The notes under the pieces were generated by a model that saw only the letters and a program-made list of their open reading frames with translations, was not told the origin of the DNA and ran no database searches. Of a stretch of 64,000 nt of DNA, positions 53,252-62,104 are shown in pieces (within the stretch, counting starts at the first letter, position 1; every line of letters starts with the position of its first letter). This DNA comes from an uncultured Acidimicrobiales bacterium. Its GTDB lineage: Bacteria; Actinomycetota; Acidimicrobiia; Acidimicrobiales; SZUA-35. The position numbers and the translations under genes are program-made. The stretch is taken from contig CALAJV010000006.1 of NCBI GenBank assembly GCA_937922805.1, forward strand, positions 186,001 to 250,000, read 5' to 3'.

Positions 53252-53905
53252 GTGCGCTCAGTTCGAGACCTCATATCGGCAGGCTTGGCAACACCACTAT
53301 TGGTTGCCCTTCTCCTTAGTATCTTTGCTATTGCCGGCTGCGCTAGCGATGGTCGCGAATTGGCAGAGCCAGATGATTGGCAAACCACAACCACTCGCCC
53401 ACCTCCTCCCACCTCGGCCCTAGATGCCGAAACCAGCCCTTCTGGTATTGTCCTTTCAAGTCCAGATTTCGCCCCCGGCTCCGACGTTCCGGACTCAGCT
53501 CGCTGTTCTTCTGGTGCCAACGTTTTCCCGCAACTCGATTGGACACCGGTTCCGGGCGAGACAGTTGAGCTCGCCGTGTCTTTGTCAGATCAGACATCAC
53601 CGGATGAGCCGATCCTTCTTTGGCTAATGGCAGGCATCGATCCGAGTTTGGAAACGCTTGAATCCGGTCTGCTGCCAGCAGGAGCCTTCGAGACACTTAA
53701 CGACTACGGCAATCCAGGATACGGCACGCCCTGTTTGGAGTCCTTCGCTGACGGCCGGCGCGACCTTCAATTCCGGCTCTACGTACTGAATCGGCCTTCC
53801 GACATTTCTCCCGGTGACCCGGGCAACGAAGCCTGGCAGACGCTTCGATCAGCGGCAGCAGAATCAGCAACCCTTCTCGGCCGGATCGACGCCTCAACCT
53901 CCTAG
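53252..53905 (+). CDS. YbhB/YbcL-type phosphatidylethanolamine-binding-like lipoprotein
   Basis: A 217-aa exported protein. The signal ends in a lipobox, LSIFAIAGC (Cys about residue 30), and a Pro/Thr-rich linker follows. The PEBP domain runs from FAPGSDVPDSARCSSGANVFPQLDWTPVP, with VELAVSLSDQ, LLWLMAGIDPSLETLESGLLPAGA and GYGTPCLESFADG. These match Raf-kinase-inhibitor-like bacterial proteins, with the usual D-P-H pocket altered (DQTSPD, where many have DPDAP). The domain is complete. The GTG start lies near a TACTCT hexamer. Confidence 0.83.
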   Translation: MRSVRDLISAGLATPLLVALLLSIFAIAGCASDGRELAEPDDWQTTTTRPPPPTSALDAETSPSGIVLSSPDFAPGSDVPDSARCSSGANVFPQLDWTPVPGETVELAVSLSDQTSPDEPILLWLMAGIDPSLETLESGLLPAGAFETLNDYGNPGYGTPCLESFADGRRDLQFRLYVLNRPSDISPGDPGNEAWQTLRSAAAESATLLGRIDASTS

Positions 53906-53931
53906 GCTTCGCGCTCTGGATCGTAAACCTT

Positions 53932-55251
53932 GTGAAACTAGCGTCGGCCACTAGTAGGGTCCTACGACGCTTACTGTTTTCCATTCTCGCTCTAACTCTT
54001 CTAGTCTCCAATTTGCGGCTAATAGCTCCGGTCGATGTTCCGGCTAACCATTCCGATGTCGAACATCACCTCCGGTTTGCCCGTGGTCGAGTTGACGACG
54101 GCCTAGCATCACAAATGCAGTCATACTTTCCTGAGGGACACTTCTTCACCTACGTTCTGTACGGCCTTAGCTGGGTCAATATCGGATTGGGCCAAAGCGA
54201 TGACGTAACCAAACAAGAAGCCCTTCGTGAAGCTCGTTTTGCTCTCGACGAGTTAGATTCGCCTGAGGGTCGGGCGCCCTTTTCACCTAATCTCAGCCCA
54301 AGCTACGGGATTTTCTACGTTGGTTGGAGTAACTATCTGAGGGCTGGAATCATAGCTCTCCAAGACACTCCAGATCAGCGCGAGCTCGACGCTCTGATCG
54401 AGAACTGCGACTCGACCATTCAGGCTATGAGACAGGCTTCGTCGCCGTTCTTGACCTCGTACCCTGGCCAGGCGTGGCCGGTAGATATGTACCCGGCGCT
54501 CGTCTCCATAAAGGCCTGCGATGAATTCACCGATCGCACCTACCAGGGCCAAACCTACGCTGAGGTAATCGAAGACTGGCTAGATGCGGCGGATCAGACT
54601 GTCGATCCGGTCCATGGTCTTGTCGGCCATCGGTCGGAACCCTACATAGAACATCCTCGGGCCACATCACAAACGTTAATCTTGCGATTCTTAGCTGAAC
54701 TCGACCAGGACCGAGCTCGAGCTGGGTACCTCCGTTTCCGGGAGCAACATCAATCGGCAATTATCGGACTACCGGTGATTCGAGAGCACCCGTTTGGAAT
54801 TGACGAGCCAGGCGACGTCGATTCCGGACCACTAATCTTTGGCGCCACCGCAAGCGGAACGGTAGTGGCTATGGCCACGGCCCAAGCAAACGGGGATCAT
54901 GCTCTAGCCTCAGCGTTGCAGCAACAGGCCAGAAGCGGAGGTTTCCCAATTCGGGGGCCAGGCGGAAGTCGGTACGCCCTCGGTGTTCTGCCTATTGGCG
55001 ACCTTTTCGTTATCTGGGCTCGAACAAGTCACCTATGGTTTCAGGATGAGCAGTCGGCCGACGCCGGAACTCGAACCGTTAATCAGACAGTTGATAGCAC
55101 TGTCTTGTGGTGGTGGAGGCTCCCGATTCAGTTGCTGTCGATTACGACACTAGCCGTAAGTTGGCTTCTTCTTTGGCCTGGACTCCGACGAAGGTGGCGC
55201 TCTTTCCGAGGTTTCGGCAAACCCCATGCCGGTTCGATTGGCCAGACGTGA
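53932..55251 (+). CDS. Membrane-anchored protein with (alpha/alpha)-toroid-like domain, unknown function
   Basis: A 439-aa protein with an N-terminal anchor helix (LLFSILALTLLVSNLRLIA, residues 14-32) and a C-terminal helix (LPIQLLSITTLAVSWLLLWPGL, about 395-416). The soluble middle is made of helical pairs with aromatic and acidic motifs: FFTYVLYGLSWVNIGLGQ, SYGIFYVGWSNYLRAGI, SYPGQAWPVDMYPALVSIKACD and GLVGHRSEPYIEHPRATSQ. This layout recalls six-hairpin glycosidase-like folds and linalool dehydratase/isomerase-like domains, but no family is certain. It is followed 12 bases later by the Nudix gene. Confidence 0.6.
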   Translation: MKLASATSRVLRRLLFSILALTLLVSNLRLIAPVDVPANHSDVEHHLRFARGRVDDGLASQMQSYFPEGHFFTYVLYGLSWVNIGLGQSDDVTKQEALREARFALDELDSPEGRAPFSPNLSPSYGIFYVGWSNYLRAGIIALQDTPDQRELDALIENCDSTIQAMRQASSPFLTSYPGQAWPVDMYPALVSIKACDEFTDRTYQGQTYAEVIEDWLDAADQTVDPVHGLVGHRSEPYIEHPRATSQTLILRFLAELDQDRARAGYLRFREQHQSAIIGLPVIREHPFGIDEPGDVDSGPLIFGATASGTVVAMATAQANGDHALASALQQQARSGGFPIRGPGGSRYALGVLPIGDLFVIWARTSHLWFQDEQSADAGTRTVNQTVDSTVLWWWRLPIQLLSITTLAVSWLLLWPGLRRRWRSFRGFGKPHAGSIGQT

Positions 55252-55263
55252 CATAGTAGATGT

Positions 55264-56124
55264 GTGAACAGCGAGCAGGCAAACGACGCCAACCTCAGTC
55301 AGTTTGACCCGCTCGACTTTGACCCTGAGTCAGTTCCGGTGAGTGACGCTGCCACTGTGATGCTTGTCGATGACCGCCCCGACCTTCATGTCCTTATGGT
55401 TCGGCGAACGTCAAAAGTTGTTTTCGCAGCTGACAACTGGGTCTTTCCTGGAGGACGGGTCGATTCCAACGACTATCTCGAGAACTTTGACCAGCTATGT
55501 AACGGATTGTCTGATTCTGAGGCATCAGCCATTCTCGAGGTGCCGGTCGGAGGATTGGCTTGGTGGATCGCTGCGTGTCGAGAAACGCTTGAAGAAGCGG
55601 GACTTCTGCTGGCGGCCAATCAAAACGGCGTAGACCCTGAGCTTGTGAGCAAGCTTCGGCGCCGGGTCCAACAAGATGAAGACGCATTCGCTCCTGCCTT
55701 GGCTGACCATAGGATAATGCTCGATGCATCAGCGCTGGAAGAGGTGGGTCGCTTCATTACGCCGGTTGGTTCCCCCCGGCGATTTGATGCCCGTTTTTTC
55801 ATCGCACGGGCACCCGATGCCCAGGAGCCAGTCCACGACAACAGTGAGATAGTCAGCTGGGAATGGATGAGACCGGCGGATGCTCTCGATCGCTGGTCGA
55901 AAGGAGAGATAGCCATGATGTCACCGACAGTTCGAATGATCGCATGCCTCGATCGATACCGCTCGGCTGACGATGCAATGGCAATGGCAAAGAAGCGCAA
56001 CCCTTACCAACGGGTTCGAGTCGATGACCCTAACGGCCGCTACCTGGTTCTACTTCCAGGAGAACCCGGATACGAGACGGCCGATGAAGAGATCGAGACG
56101 GGCTGGGTCCGACTCCACAGCTAA
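55264..56124 (+). CDS. Nudix hydrolase, NUDT19-like
   Basis: A 286-aa Nudix protein that hydrolyses a nucleoside diphosphate-linked compound, perhaps a CoA derivative as in NUDT19. The domain starts AATVMLVDDRPDLHVLMVRR and continues NWVFPGGRVDSND. An insertion follows before the box helix, RETLEEAGLLL, which holds the Glu metal ligands. This split between PGGR and the box is typical of the NUDT19 branch. The rest ends YLVLLPGEPGYETADEE. The GTG start is 12 bases after the preceding gene, suggesting one transcript. The substrate is inferred only from the family. Confidence 0.83.
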   Translation: MNSEQANDANLSQFDPLDFDPESVPVSDAATVMLVDDRPDLHVLMVRRTSKVVFAADNWVFPGGRVDSNDYLENFDQLCNGLSDSEASAILEVPVGGLAWWIAACRETLEEAGLLLAANQNGVDPELVSKLRRRVQQDEDAFAPALADHRIMLDASALEEVGRFITPVGSPRRFDARFFIARAPDAQEPVHDNSEIVSWEWMRPADALDRWSKGEIAMMSPTVRMIACLDRYRSADDAMAMAKKRNPYQRVRVDDPNGRYLVLLPGEPGYETADEEIETGWVRLHS

Positions 56125-56134
56125 ATCAGAGCAC

Positions 56135-56881
56135 CTAACCTCGGTACTGGTCGCACAGTTCGATCCCGCCCTCTTGCGAGAAAGACCGACTGGCGGTGCG
56201 TAACACACCATCTTCGCCCTGCCATACCGAAAATTCAGTAACGTAACCGGCTGGCGCATCATTCAAGATTTGGCTGATTCCGCCCTCAGCATCAGGAACG
56301 AAATAGACCCCGTTGTATGCCTCACAGGCGAATACCTGTCCGATTTGTCGGAACCCTTCAGCCGGCCCAGTTTCGAAGTTGTTTTCTAAGGTGGCGTTGA
56401 TCTCAACAGGAAAAATGCCGTCACGATCCCCGGCTTGATATATCCCATTTTCGCCCCGATAGGCCTGGAGCGATTCGCTTAGTTGATCGAATCGGGTACC
56501 AGCTACTGCGGGGCCGAGATGTCGGTCCTCGACGCAGGAACTGGTGTTAGCCCAACACCACAAGCCATTCTCATGATCTGCTTTGACCGCAGCAAACAAA
56601 ATGTTTTGCACTTCTTCCTCATTTGGAGGATCGGCCGGATCGAACTGAACAGTCATAGGCGTGTAGTCGACGATTGTGGCCGGGGCATCTTCAGCCAGAG
56701 ACGCTTGCGTCGACTCATCTGTTCTGGTCGCCCCAGATTCATCAGCCAAAATGGTTATGGTCGAAAACGACGGTTCCTCGTCGCCATCGCTTCCGCAAGC
56801 GCTAGCAAGCAAGATAGCTACAGTCAACGCCGCCGCAGTTCGCGACCACCGCAAAAAGCCAACAATCATCAGAACACACAC
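56135..56881 (-). CDS. Hypothetical lipoprotein, 248 aa
   Basis: A protein with an N-terminal export signal and a good lipobox (AILLASAC, Cys about residue 29), then an acidic Ser/Thr linker. The folded part starts near residue 66 (ATIVDYTPMTVQFDPADPPNEEEVQ). It contains YQAGDRDGIFPVEINATLENNF and ends VWQGEDGVLRTASRSFSQEGGIELCDQ. Four Cys in the exported part suggest disulfides. I do not recognise the family. It is convergent with the Nudix gene (10 bases). It probably sits on the outside of the cell membrane. Confidence 0.65.
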   Translation of the reverse strand: MCVLMIVGFLRWSRTAAALTVAILLASACGSDGDEEPSFSTITILADESGATRTDESTQASLAEDAPATIVDYTPMTVQFDPADPPNEEEVQNILFAAVKADHENGLWCWANTSSCVEDRHLGPAVAGTRFDQLSESLQAYRGENGIYQAGDRDGIFPVEINATLENNFETGPAEGFRQIGQVFACEAYNGVYFVPDAEGGISQILNDAPAGYVTEFSVWQGEDGVLRTASRSFSQEGGIELCDQYRG

Positions 56882-57109
56882 ATCCTAATTCTCAACCGCC
56901 AGTTCAACATAGGTGTGCCATCGAGGCGCAGAAACTCGCTCGGAGCTCTCGAAAACAAGACAAACCTGTGTATGTCGAGTGTAGTCCTGAACTGTGCATT
57001 CAGACCTTCAACAAATGGATTGATACTGGGACTTACAGGAAACTATCGAACCGGCCATAAAACCACTGGCTAGTAAAATTCGACCGATTTGGGCCCGTCT
57101 CCGACTCGA

Positions 57110-60100
57110 TTACCGAAAGTCGCGGCTAGCTGGAACTTTGCCAACTGGGAGAGCCTCGAGCCTCTCAGCCACGATATTGATCACCGTTTCCTGTCGTTCC
57201 ACCCGACCTTTAACTAACAAGGCCGGGGCGTTTCTTGCTTGCCGGGCATATCGCTTCCAGCAACCTACTGATACAACAACGTTTATAAGCCCTGTTTCGT
57301 CTTCTAGGCCAAAGAAGGTCACTCCGGAAGCGGTAGCTGGCCGTTGGCGATGAGTCACCACTCCCCCAACCAGCACTTTCTGTCCGTGCTCTTTTTCACA
57401 AAGGGCAACGGCAGGAGTAACTCCAAGATTGTTTAACTGCGATCGTAAGAACTTCGTGGGGTGGCCATCAGGGGCAATCCCAGTAGCCCACAAATCGGCT
57501 AGCGCTTCATCGTGTTCGCTCATCCCCGGGAGTTGGGGGGCGGTGACGCCGGTTAGTATCCCCGCTAGTTTGTCGCTACCACCTTCAGCTACTGCGCCGG
57601 CTTCCCAAAGCGCTCGGCGGCGTATCACTCCCACTTCTTCCTCACCTTCCCCTGCGGAGGAAAAGAAACAGTCGAAGGCTCCAGCGGTAGCTAGGGCTTC
57701 AAGAATCTTCTTCGGAACCTTTCCCCGCCTGGCCACATCTTCAATAGAACTGTACGGCTGACCTGCTTCTATTTTTTCAGCCAAGTCTTTGCCAACATGA
57801 CGAACCGATCCCAACCCAAGCCGAACCGCCCACCCATGATCGTGGCGTTGGGCCGATATATCTTCGGCGCCGTCAATCTCGATAGCTGCTTCATCCACGC
57901 ATAACCCATTAACCGCTTGCAGCGGTTCAAGTGACGCTAGAGCTTTCGAGGCGTTCACACACGGGGCCAGTGTTGGAACTCCATGACGACGAGCGTCCTG
58001 CACTAATGAATGCGGTGAATAGAACCCCATCGGTTGTGCTCGTAGAAGAGCGGCACAGAACGCAGCCGGATAGTGAAGCTTCAACCAAGAAGATGCGTAC
58101 ACCAAGTAAGCGAAGCTAATCGAATGGCTTTCTGGGAACCCATAGTTAGCAAAGGCAGCCAGCTTGTCCCAGATTTTGCTGGCTATAGCCTCACTTACCT
58201 CTCGCTCTAACGCTCCTTGAAAGAAGCGGGCGCGGAGTTGTTCCATTCGCTCTCGTGAACGTTTGGCGCCAAGCGCTTGTCGAAGTTCATCAGCATCGCC
58301 TGCGCTAAAACCAGCAACATCGATCGATATCTGCATTAGCTGTTCTTGAAACAGCGGTATTCCAAGTGTCTTTTCCAAAGACGGCTGCAGTAGGGGGTGG
58401 AGATAGGTAACCGATTCCTCCCCATTACGTCGCCGTATATATGGGTGGACTGACCCGCCTTGGATAGGCCCCGGTCGAATAAGAGCTATTTCAACTACCA
58501 GGTCATAGAAAGTCCGGGGTTTGAGTCGTGGCAATGTGCTCATCTGAGCTCGAGATTCCACTTGAAACACACCGATTGAATCAGCTCGACACAGCATTCG
58601 GTACACCGCATCTTCTTGTTCAAGTGCTGCTAGGTCGACTTCAACTCCGTGATGAGTCGCAATCATGTCGATGGCGTAATGCAGAGCAGACAACATGCCT
58701 AAGCCAAGTAGGTCAAACTTTACTAGCCCGGCGGCGGCACAGTCGTCTTTGTCCCACTGCAGCACAGTACGGTCAGCCATCCTCGCCCATTCGACCGGAC
58801 AAACTTCTGTTACCGGACGATCACACATGACCATTCCTCCCGAATGAACGCCGAGATGACGAGGAAGGGTTTCGAATTCGGCTGATAACGCCCGCACATC
58901 TTCAGGAATATCAGACTCAGGGTCATCAGAATTCTCAGTATTGGCTGAATCGGATGATCGGCTGGTAGCCCAACGATCTCTCGATTTGGCGAAGCGATCT
59001 TGTTGACCTTGGGCATACCCTAAAGCCTTAGCCGCATCACGAACAGCCGAACGACCTCGATAAGTGATGACGTTCGCTACTTGAGCGGCATGGCGTCGGC
59101 CGTGTCGTTGATAGACGTATTGAATCGCTTCTTCTCTGCGATCAGACTCAATATCTAGATCAATATCGGGGGGACCGTCACGTTCGGGAGATAGGAAGCG
59201 CTCGAACAACAAGCCGAGACTTACTGCGTCGGCTTTGGTGATTCCCAGCACGTAACACACTGCTGAGTTTGCCGCTGACCCTCGTCCTTGACACAAAATG
59301 TTTTCTCGTCGACAGAAATCAACGATGTCCCAAACCACTAAGAAGTAGCCGGGGAAACCAAGTTGTTCTATCAGCGCCAGCTCTTTATCTAAATGCTCCC
59401 AAGCATTCTCTATGAACGGTGCGTGTCGCGGGCCATACCGCTTAACCCCTCCTTGTTCGACCAGCCGCCGCAAGTAAGCCATCTCGCTCAGGCCATCGGG
59501 ACACGGGAACGGTGGCAGGTTCGGAGCCATCAACGACAAGTCAAAGGCACAAGCTAGTCCCATCTCAGCCGCTCGTTCTACCACTCCGGGATATCGAGCA
59601 AATCGACGTGCTTGTTCGTCGCCGGATCGAAGGTGGGCACTCGACGCGGCCGGAAGCCACCCATCTAACTCGTCCAAAGACCGTCGCGAACGAACCGCAG
59701 CCAGCGCAGCGGCCAGCTTCTTTTTCGAAAGCGATGCATAGTGAACATTATTAGTAGCAACTGGTTCGACGCCGGCCTTAAAGGCGAGATCGACCATGGC
59801 GTCGTTACGGGCACTATCTATGGGAAAGCCGTGGTCCCATAACTCAACCGCCACGTTCTGGCGACCGAAACGTTCACTAAGACCTGCTAACGCTCTACTG
59901 GCGGCAGCGGGCCCCTCTCGCTCAAGAGCCCGAGGCACACTTCCTTTGCGGCAACCAGTGAGGACCAACCAATGATCAAGCTCGGATTGGCTGACCCAAC
60001 GGTCTAAGTCGGTCATGGTAAATCGAGGCGACCCCTTCTCTCCTGCCAACTGCGATTCGCTAATAACTCGAGCCAACGCTCGGTACCCAATAGGGTCGCG

Positions 60101-60580
60101 AGCCAAAACCAATAAATGAGAACCATCAGGGTCGGCTTGTCCCTGAGCCGTATCGAGCTTCTCTACCGTGAGTTCAGCTCCGAAAATTGTTGGCATCCCT
60201 ACCACTCGAGCCGCTTGAGCAAACCGGACTGCCCCATAGAACCCGTCATGGTCTGTTACCGCTAAGGCTTGAAGGTCGAGGCGAGCAGCCTCTTCCACCA
60301 ACTCTTCGGGGTGAGAAGCTCCATCAAGAAAGCTAAAACTAGAATGGCAATGCAACTCGGCGTATGGAACGCTCGACACTGAACGGCGAATAGTTGGGGG
60401 TTCGTATGGTTGACGAACGTAGGACCACGCTGGACTGTCGCCGCCATTAGCTCCCGGCCCATAGTCGGCTGCAGTCGGAGGCTGGCGTGGATCAGCAGGT
60501 GAACGCTTTTTGTTAGTTGCCCTATCGGAAAGAGTTTGCTCGATCTTTTTCCAAGGAATCGAAGAGTTTTGCCATCCCAT
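57110..60580 (-). CDS. dnaE2: Error-prone DNA polymerase DnaE2
   Basis: A 1156-aa C-family polymerase for damage tolerance. The N-terminal start MGWQNSSIPW is typical of DnaE2. A PHP domain follows (AELHCHSSFSFLDGASHPEELVE). The polymerase palm is seen in PDIDLDIESDRREEAIQYVY, with two catalytic Asp. The fingers include LVVEIALIRPGPIQGGSVHPYI and NYGFPESHSISFAYLVY. An OB fold lies at the C-terminus (VLVGGVVTHRQRPATASGVTFFGLEDETG). Upstream are a LexA-type box (60599-60620) and a TAGGGT hexamer six bases before the ATG, so SOS control is well supported. Its usual partners ImuA and ImuB are not adjacent. Confidence 0.95.
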   Translation of the reverse strand: MGWQNSSIPWKKIEQTLSDRATNKKRSPADPRQPPTAADYGPGANGGDSPAWSYVRQPYEPPTIRRSVSSVPYAELHCHSSFSFLDGASHPEELVEEAARLDLQALAVTDHDGFYGAVRFAQAARVVGMPTIFGAELTVEKLDTAQGQADPDGSHLLVLARDPIGYRALARVISESQLAGEKGSPRFTMTDLDRWVSQSELDHWLVLTGCRKGSVPRALEREGPAAASRALAGLSERFGRQNVAVELWDHGFPIDSARNDAMVDLAFKAGVEPVATNNVHYASLSKKKLAAALAAVRSRRSLDELDGWLPAASSAHLRSGDEQARRFARYPGVVERAAEMGLACAFDLSLMAPNLPPFPCPDGLSEMAYLRRLVEQGGVKRYGPRHAPFIENAWEHLDKELALIEQLGFPGYFLVVWDIVDFCRRENILCQGRGSAANSAVCYVLGITKADAVSLGLLFERFLSPERDGPPDIDLDIESDRREEAIQYVYQRHGRRHAAQVANVITYRGRSAVRDAAKALGYAQGQQDRFAKSRDRWATSRSSDSANTENSDDPESDIPEDVRALSAEFETLPRHLGVHSGGMVMCDRPVTEVCPVEWARMADRTVLQWDKDDCAAAGLVKFDLLGLGMLSALHYAIDMIATHHGVEVDLAALEQEDAVYRMLCRADSIGVFQVESRAQMSTLPRLKPRTFYDLVVEIALIRPGPIQGGSVHPYIRRRNGEESVTYLHPLLQPSLEKTLGIPLFQEQLMQISIDVAGFSAGDADELRQALGAKRSRERMEQLRARFFQGALEREVSEAIASKIWDKLAAFANYGFPESHSISFAYLVYASSWLKLHYPAAFCAALLRAQPMGFYSPHSLVQDARRHGVPTLAPCVNASKALASLEPLQAVNGLCVDEAAIEIDGAEDISAQRHDHGWAVRLGLGSVRHVGKDLAEKIEAGQPYSSIEDVARRGKVPKKILEALATAGAFDCFFSSAGEGEEEVGVIRRRALWEAGAVAEGGSDKLAGILTGVTAPQLPGMSEHDEALADLWATGIAPDGHPTKFLRSQLNNLGVTPAVALCEKEHGQKVLVGGVVTHRQRPATASGVTFFGLEDETGLINVVVSVGCWKRYARQARNAPALLVKGRVERQETVINIVAERLEALPVGKVPASRDFR

Positions 60581-60586
60581 CTCTCA

Positions 60587-60592
60587 ACCCTA
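60587..60592 (-). promoter_or_regulatory. Putative leaderless -10 element of dnaE2 (TAGGGT)
   Basis: On the minus strand TAGGGT is followed by six bases (TGAGAG) and the ATG. The LexA box lies six bases upstream of it, where repressor binding would block the polymerase. Confidence 0.55.
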
Positions 60593-60598
60593 GCCCCT

Positions 60599-60620
60599 CA
60601 ATCGAACAAACGTTCGATTG
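60599..60620. promoter_or_regulatory. LexA binding site (SOS box) of dnaE2
   Basis: TCGAAC-AAAC-GTTCGA (60602-60617) is a perfect match to the actinobacterial SOS box TCGAAC-N4-GTTCGA. The palindrome extends to nine bases on each side (CAATCGAAC / GTTCGATTG). It lies 22 bases from the dnaE2 start. Confidence 0.85.
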
Positions 60621-60655
60621 GGAGACTAGGGCCAAAAGCTTGCTGTGTCAGGTGG

Positions 60656-61246
60656 CTATGAGCCGCCCAAGCGAGCGAGCAGCTGATCGAACAAGGCCAG
60701 CAAAACACCTTTGACCGACTCCCGATCCCGGGCATCGCAGGTTATAAATGGCACATCCTCGGGCACGTTCAATGCGAATCGGACGGCATCGACTGGAGGA
60801 TTATGCTCCGGGTCGAATTCATTCAAGGCAACAATGAAGGGAAGATCACGTTGCTCAAAATAGTCGACGGCATCGTAGCAGTCATCCAACCGGCGGGTAT
60901 CGACCAGGACAATGGCACCTAGTGCGCCGTCAACGAGGTCATCCCACATGAAGCCAAAACGATCCTGGCCCGGTGTTCCAAACAGGTACATTAGAAGGTC
61001 TTCAGCTATTGTCACCCGGCCAAAGTCCATCGCAACCGTAGTTGTGGTCTTACTTTGCACAAGCGATGTGTCATCGACACCAACGCTCACGTCTGTGATC
61101 GCAGCCTCTGTCCTTAGCGGCGTGATCTCACTCACGCTTCCAACAAAGGTGGTTTTGCCGACGCCGAAACCCCCGGCGACTACAAACTTCACCGAGGTCG
61201 GTGCCGCTTGGACTTCAAGTTCTGCTTTAGAGGGAGCGTACGCCAT
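60656..61246 (-). CDS. MglA-like small GTPase of a conservon (CvnD type)
   Basis: A 196-aa Ras-like GTPase. The P-loop is GGFGVGKTTFVGS (about residues 25-37), switch 1 is near TTTTVAMDFGR, and switch 2 is FGTPGQDRFGF. The base-recognition motif is LNEFD (an altered NKxD), and FITCDARD closes the fold. The start overlaps the DUF742 gene by 20 bases, with AGGAG upstream of the ATG. It is the last gene of a four-gene unit of kinase, roadblock, DUF742 and GTPase, found repeatedly in actinobacteria and proposed to work like a membrane-associated G-protein switch. Downstream output is unknown. Confidence 0.9.
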   Translation of the reverse strand: MAYAPSKAELEVQAAPTSVKFVVAGGFGVGKTTFVGSVSEITPLRTEAAITDVSVGVDDTSLVQSKTTTTVAMDFGRVTIAEDLLMYLFGTPGQDRFGFMWDDLVDGALGAIVLVDTRRLDDCYDAVDYFEQRDLPFIVALNEFDPEHNPPVDAVRFALNVPEDVPFITCDARDRESVKGVLLALFDQLLARLGGS

Positions 61247-61598
61247 CGATCAATCTCCTGACTAATTCGACATCTCCGGTTGATGCGGTCTCATGTACTT
61301 CGAGCAACCCTAGGGCTGCCATATCTCCGACTAAGACACAAACAGTGCCAAGCGGGAGGTTTAGGTGAGCTGATATTTCAGCTGCCGAAACTCTTGCTTC
61401 GGTCAAATCCCAGATTTGTCGCTGAACGGGCTGCAATCGATCAATTTTCTTACCGTGATCTGTTCTTTGATCGATAAGTGATTCCATCACTACTTTTGCA
61501 CCTTTCGAGCGAGTCCGGCCTCCAGTGAGGACAAAGGCGCGAACAAGCGTGCCTTCGGTTTCCTCATGGTCATCTTCTTCGTCTCGGTGGTTGCTCAC
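61227..61598 (-). CDS. DUF742 protein of a conservon (CvnC type)
   Basis: A 123-aa protein. It shows the DUF742 pattern: LVRAFVLTGGRTRS at the N-terminus, then a winged-helix-like middle (ILDLTEARVSAAEISAHLNLPLG in outline) and LVGDMAALGLLEVHE. It starts with GTG and overlaps the roadblock gene's stop by four bases, giving translational coupling. The GTPase follows with a 20-base overlap. An acidic N-terminus (DEEDDHEETEG) is notable. It is thought to connect roadblock and GTPase subunits, but the biochemical role is not established. Confidence 0.88.
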   Translation of the reverse strand: MSNHRDEEDDHEETEGTLVRAFVLTGGRTRSKGAKVVMESLIDQRTDHGKKIDRLQPVQRQIWDLTEARVSAAEISAHLNLPLGTVCVLVGDMAALGLLEVHETASTGDVELVRRLIDGVRSL

Positions 61599-62017
61599 GC
61601 TATCGAAAGAGGGTTCTTCAGCTCGCTAATCAGAGCAGGGGTCAGAGCCGCGCCAGCTCGCTGGCACAACAGGGTCATCTCGTAGGCAATCAGGCCGATA
61701 TCGCAATCGCTGTCGGCTGTGACTCCCAAGGTTGACCCTTCACCAATTGAGGTGACGAACATATATCCACCAGACATCTCAACGATGACTTGTTCGACTT
61801 CGTCGAACTCGAAGCATGCTGCCGCTCCGCTGGTAAGGCTTGTAAGTCCGCTTGTGATTGCGGCAAACTGCTCAACGTTTTCACGTTGACGACCGGCCGA
61901 TGCAGCTAGTAGAAGACCATCTGACGATACGGCGATTGCCTCTTGCACCCCGTCGGTTTTATCGACGAACTGAACTAGCAACCAGTTGAAATTTTGCGCT
62001 TCCTGACTTACTGACAT
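61595..62017 (-). CDS. Roadblock/LC7 domain protein of a conservon (CvnB type)
   Basis: A 140-aa dynein light-chain-like protein, related to MglB, the GTPase-activating partner of MglA. The fold is visible as FNWLLVQFVDKTDGVQEAIAVSSDGLLLAASA, EQFAAITSGLTSL, GGYMFVTSIGEGSTLGV and IGLIAYEMTLLCQRAG. It lies between the kinase gene (87-base gap) and the DUF742 gene (four-base overlap). By analogy with MglB, it may control the GTPase at 60656. Confidence 0.92.
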   Translation of the reverse strand: MSVSQEAQNFNWLLVQFVDKTDGVQEAIAVSSDGLLLAASAGRQRENVEQFAAITSGLTSLTSGAAACFEFDEVEQVIVEMSGGYMFVTSIGEGSTLGVTADSDCDIGLIAYEMTLLCQRAGAALTPALISELKNPLSIA

Positions 62018-62104
62018 CTTATACTCCTGCTCGTTGTGAGCGAGTCTGCTCGCTGATGATTGAGATAGGTTGATTGGTTACCTTCGAGGTAGAGATTCTT
62101 TGCA

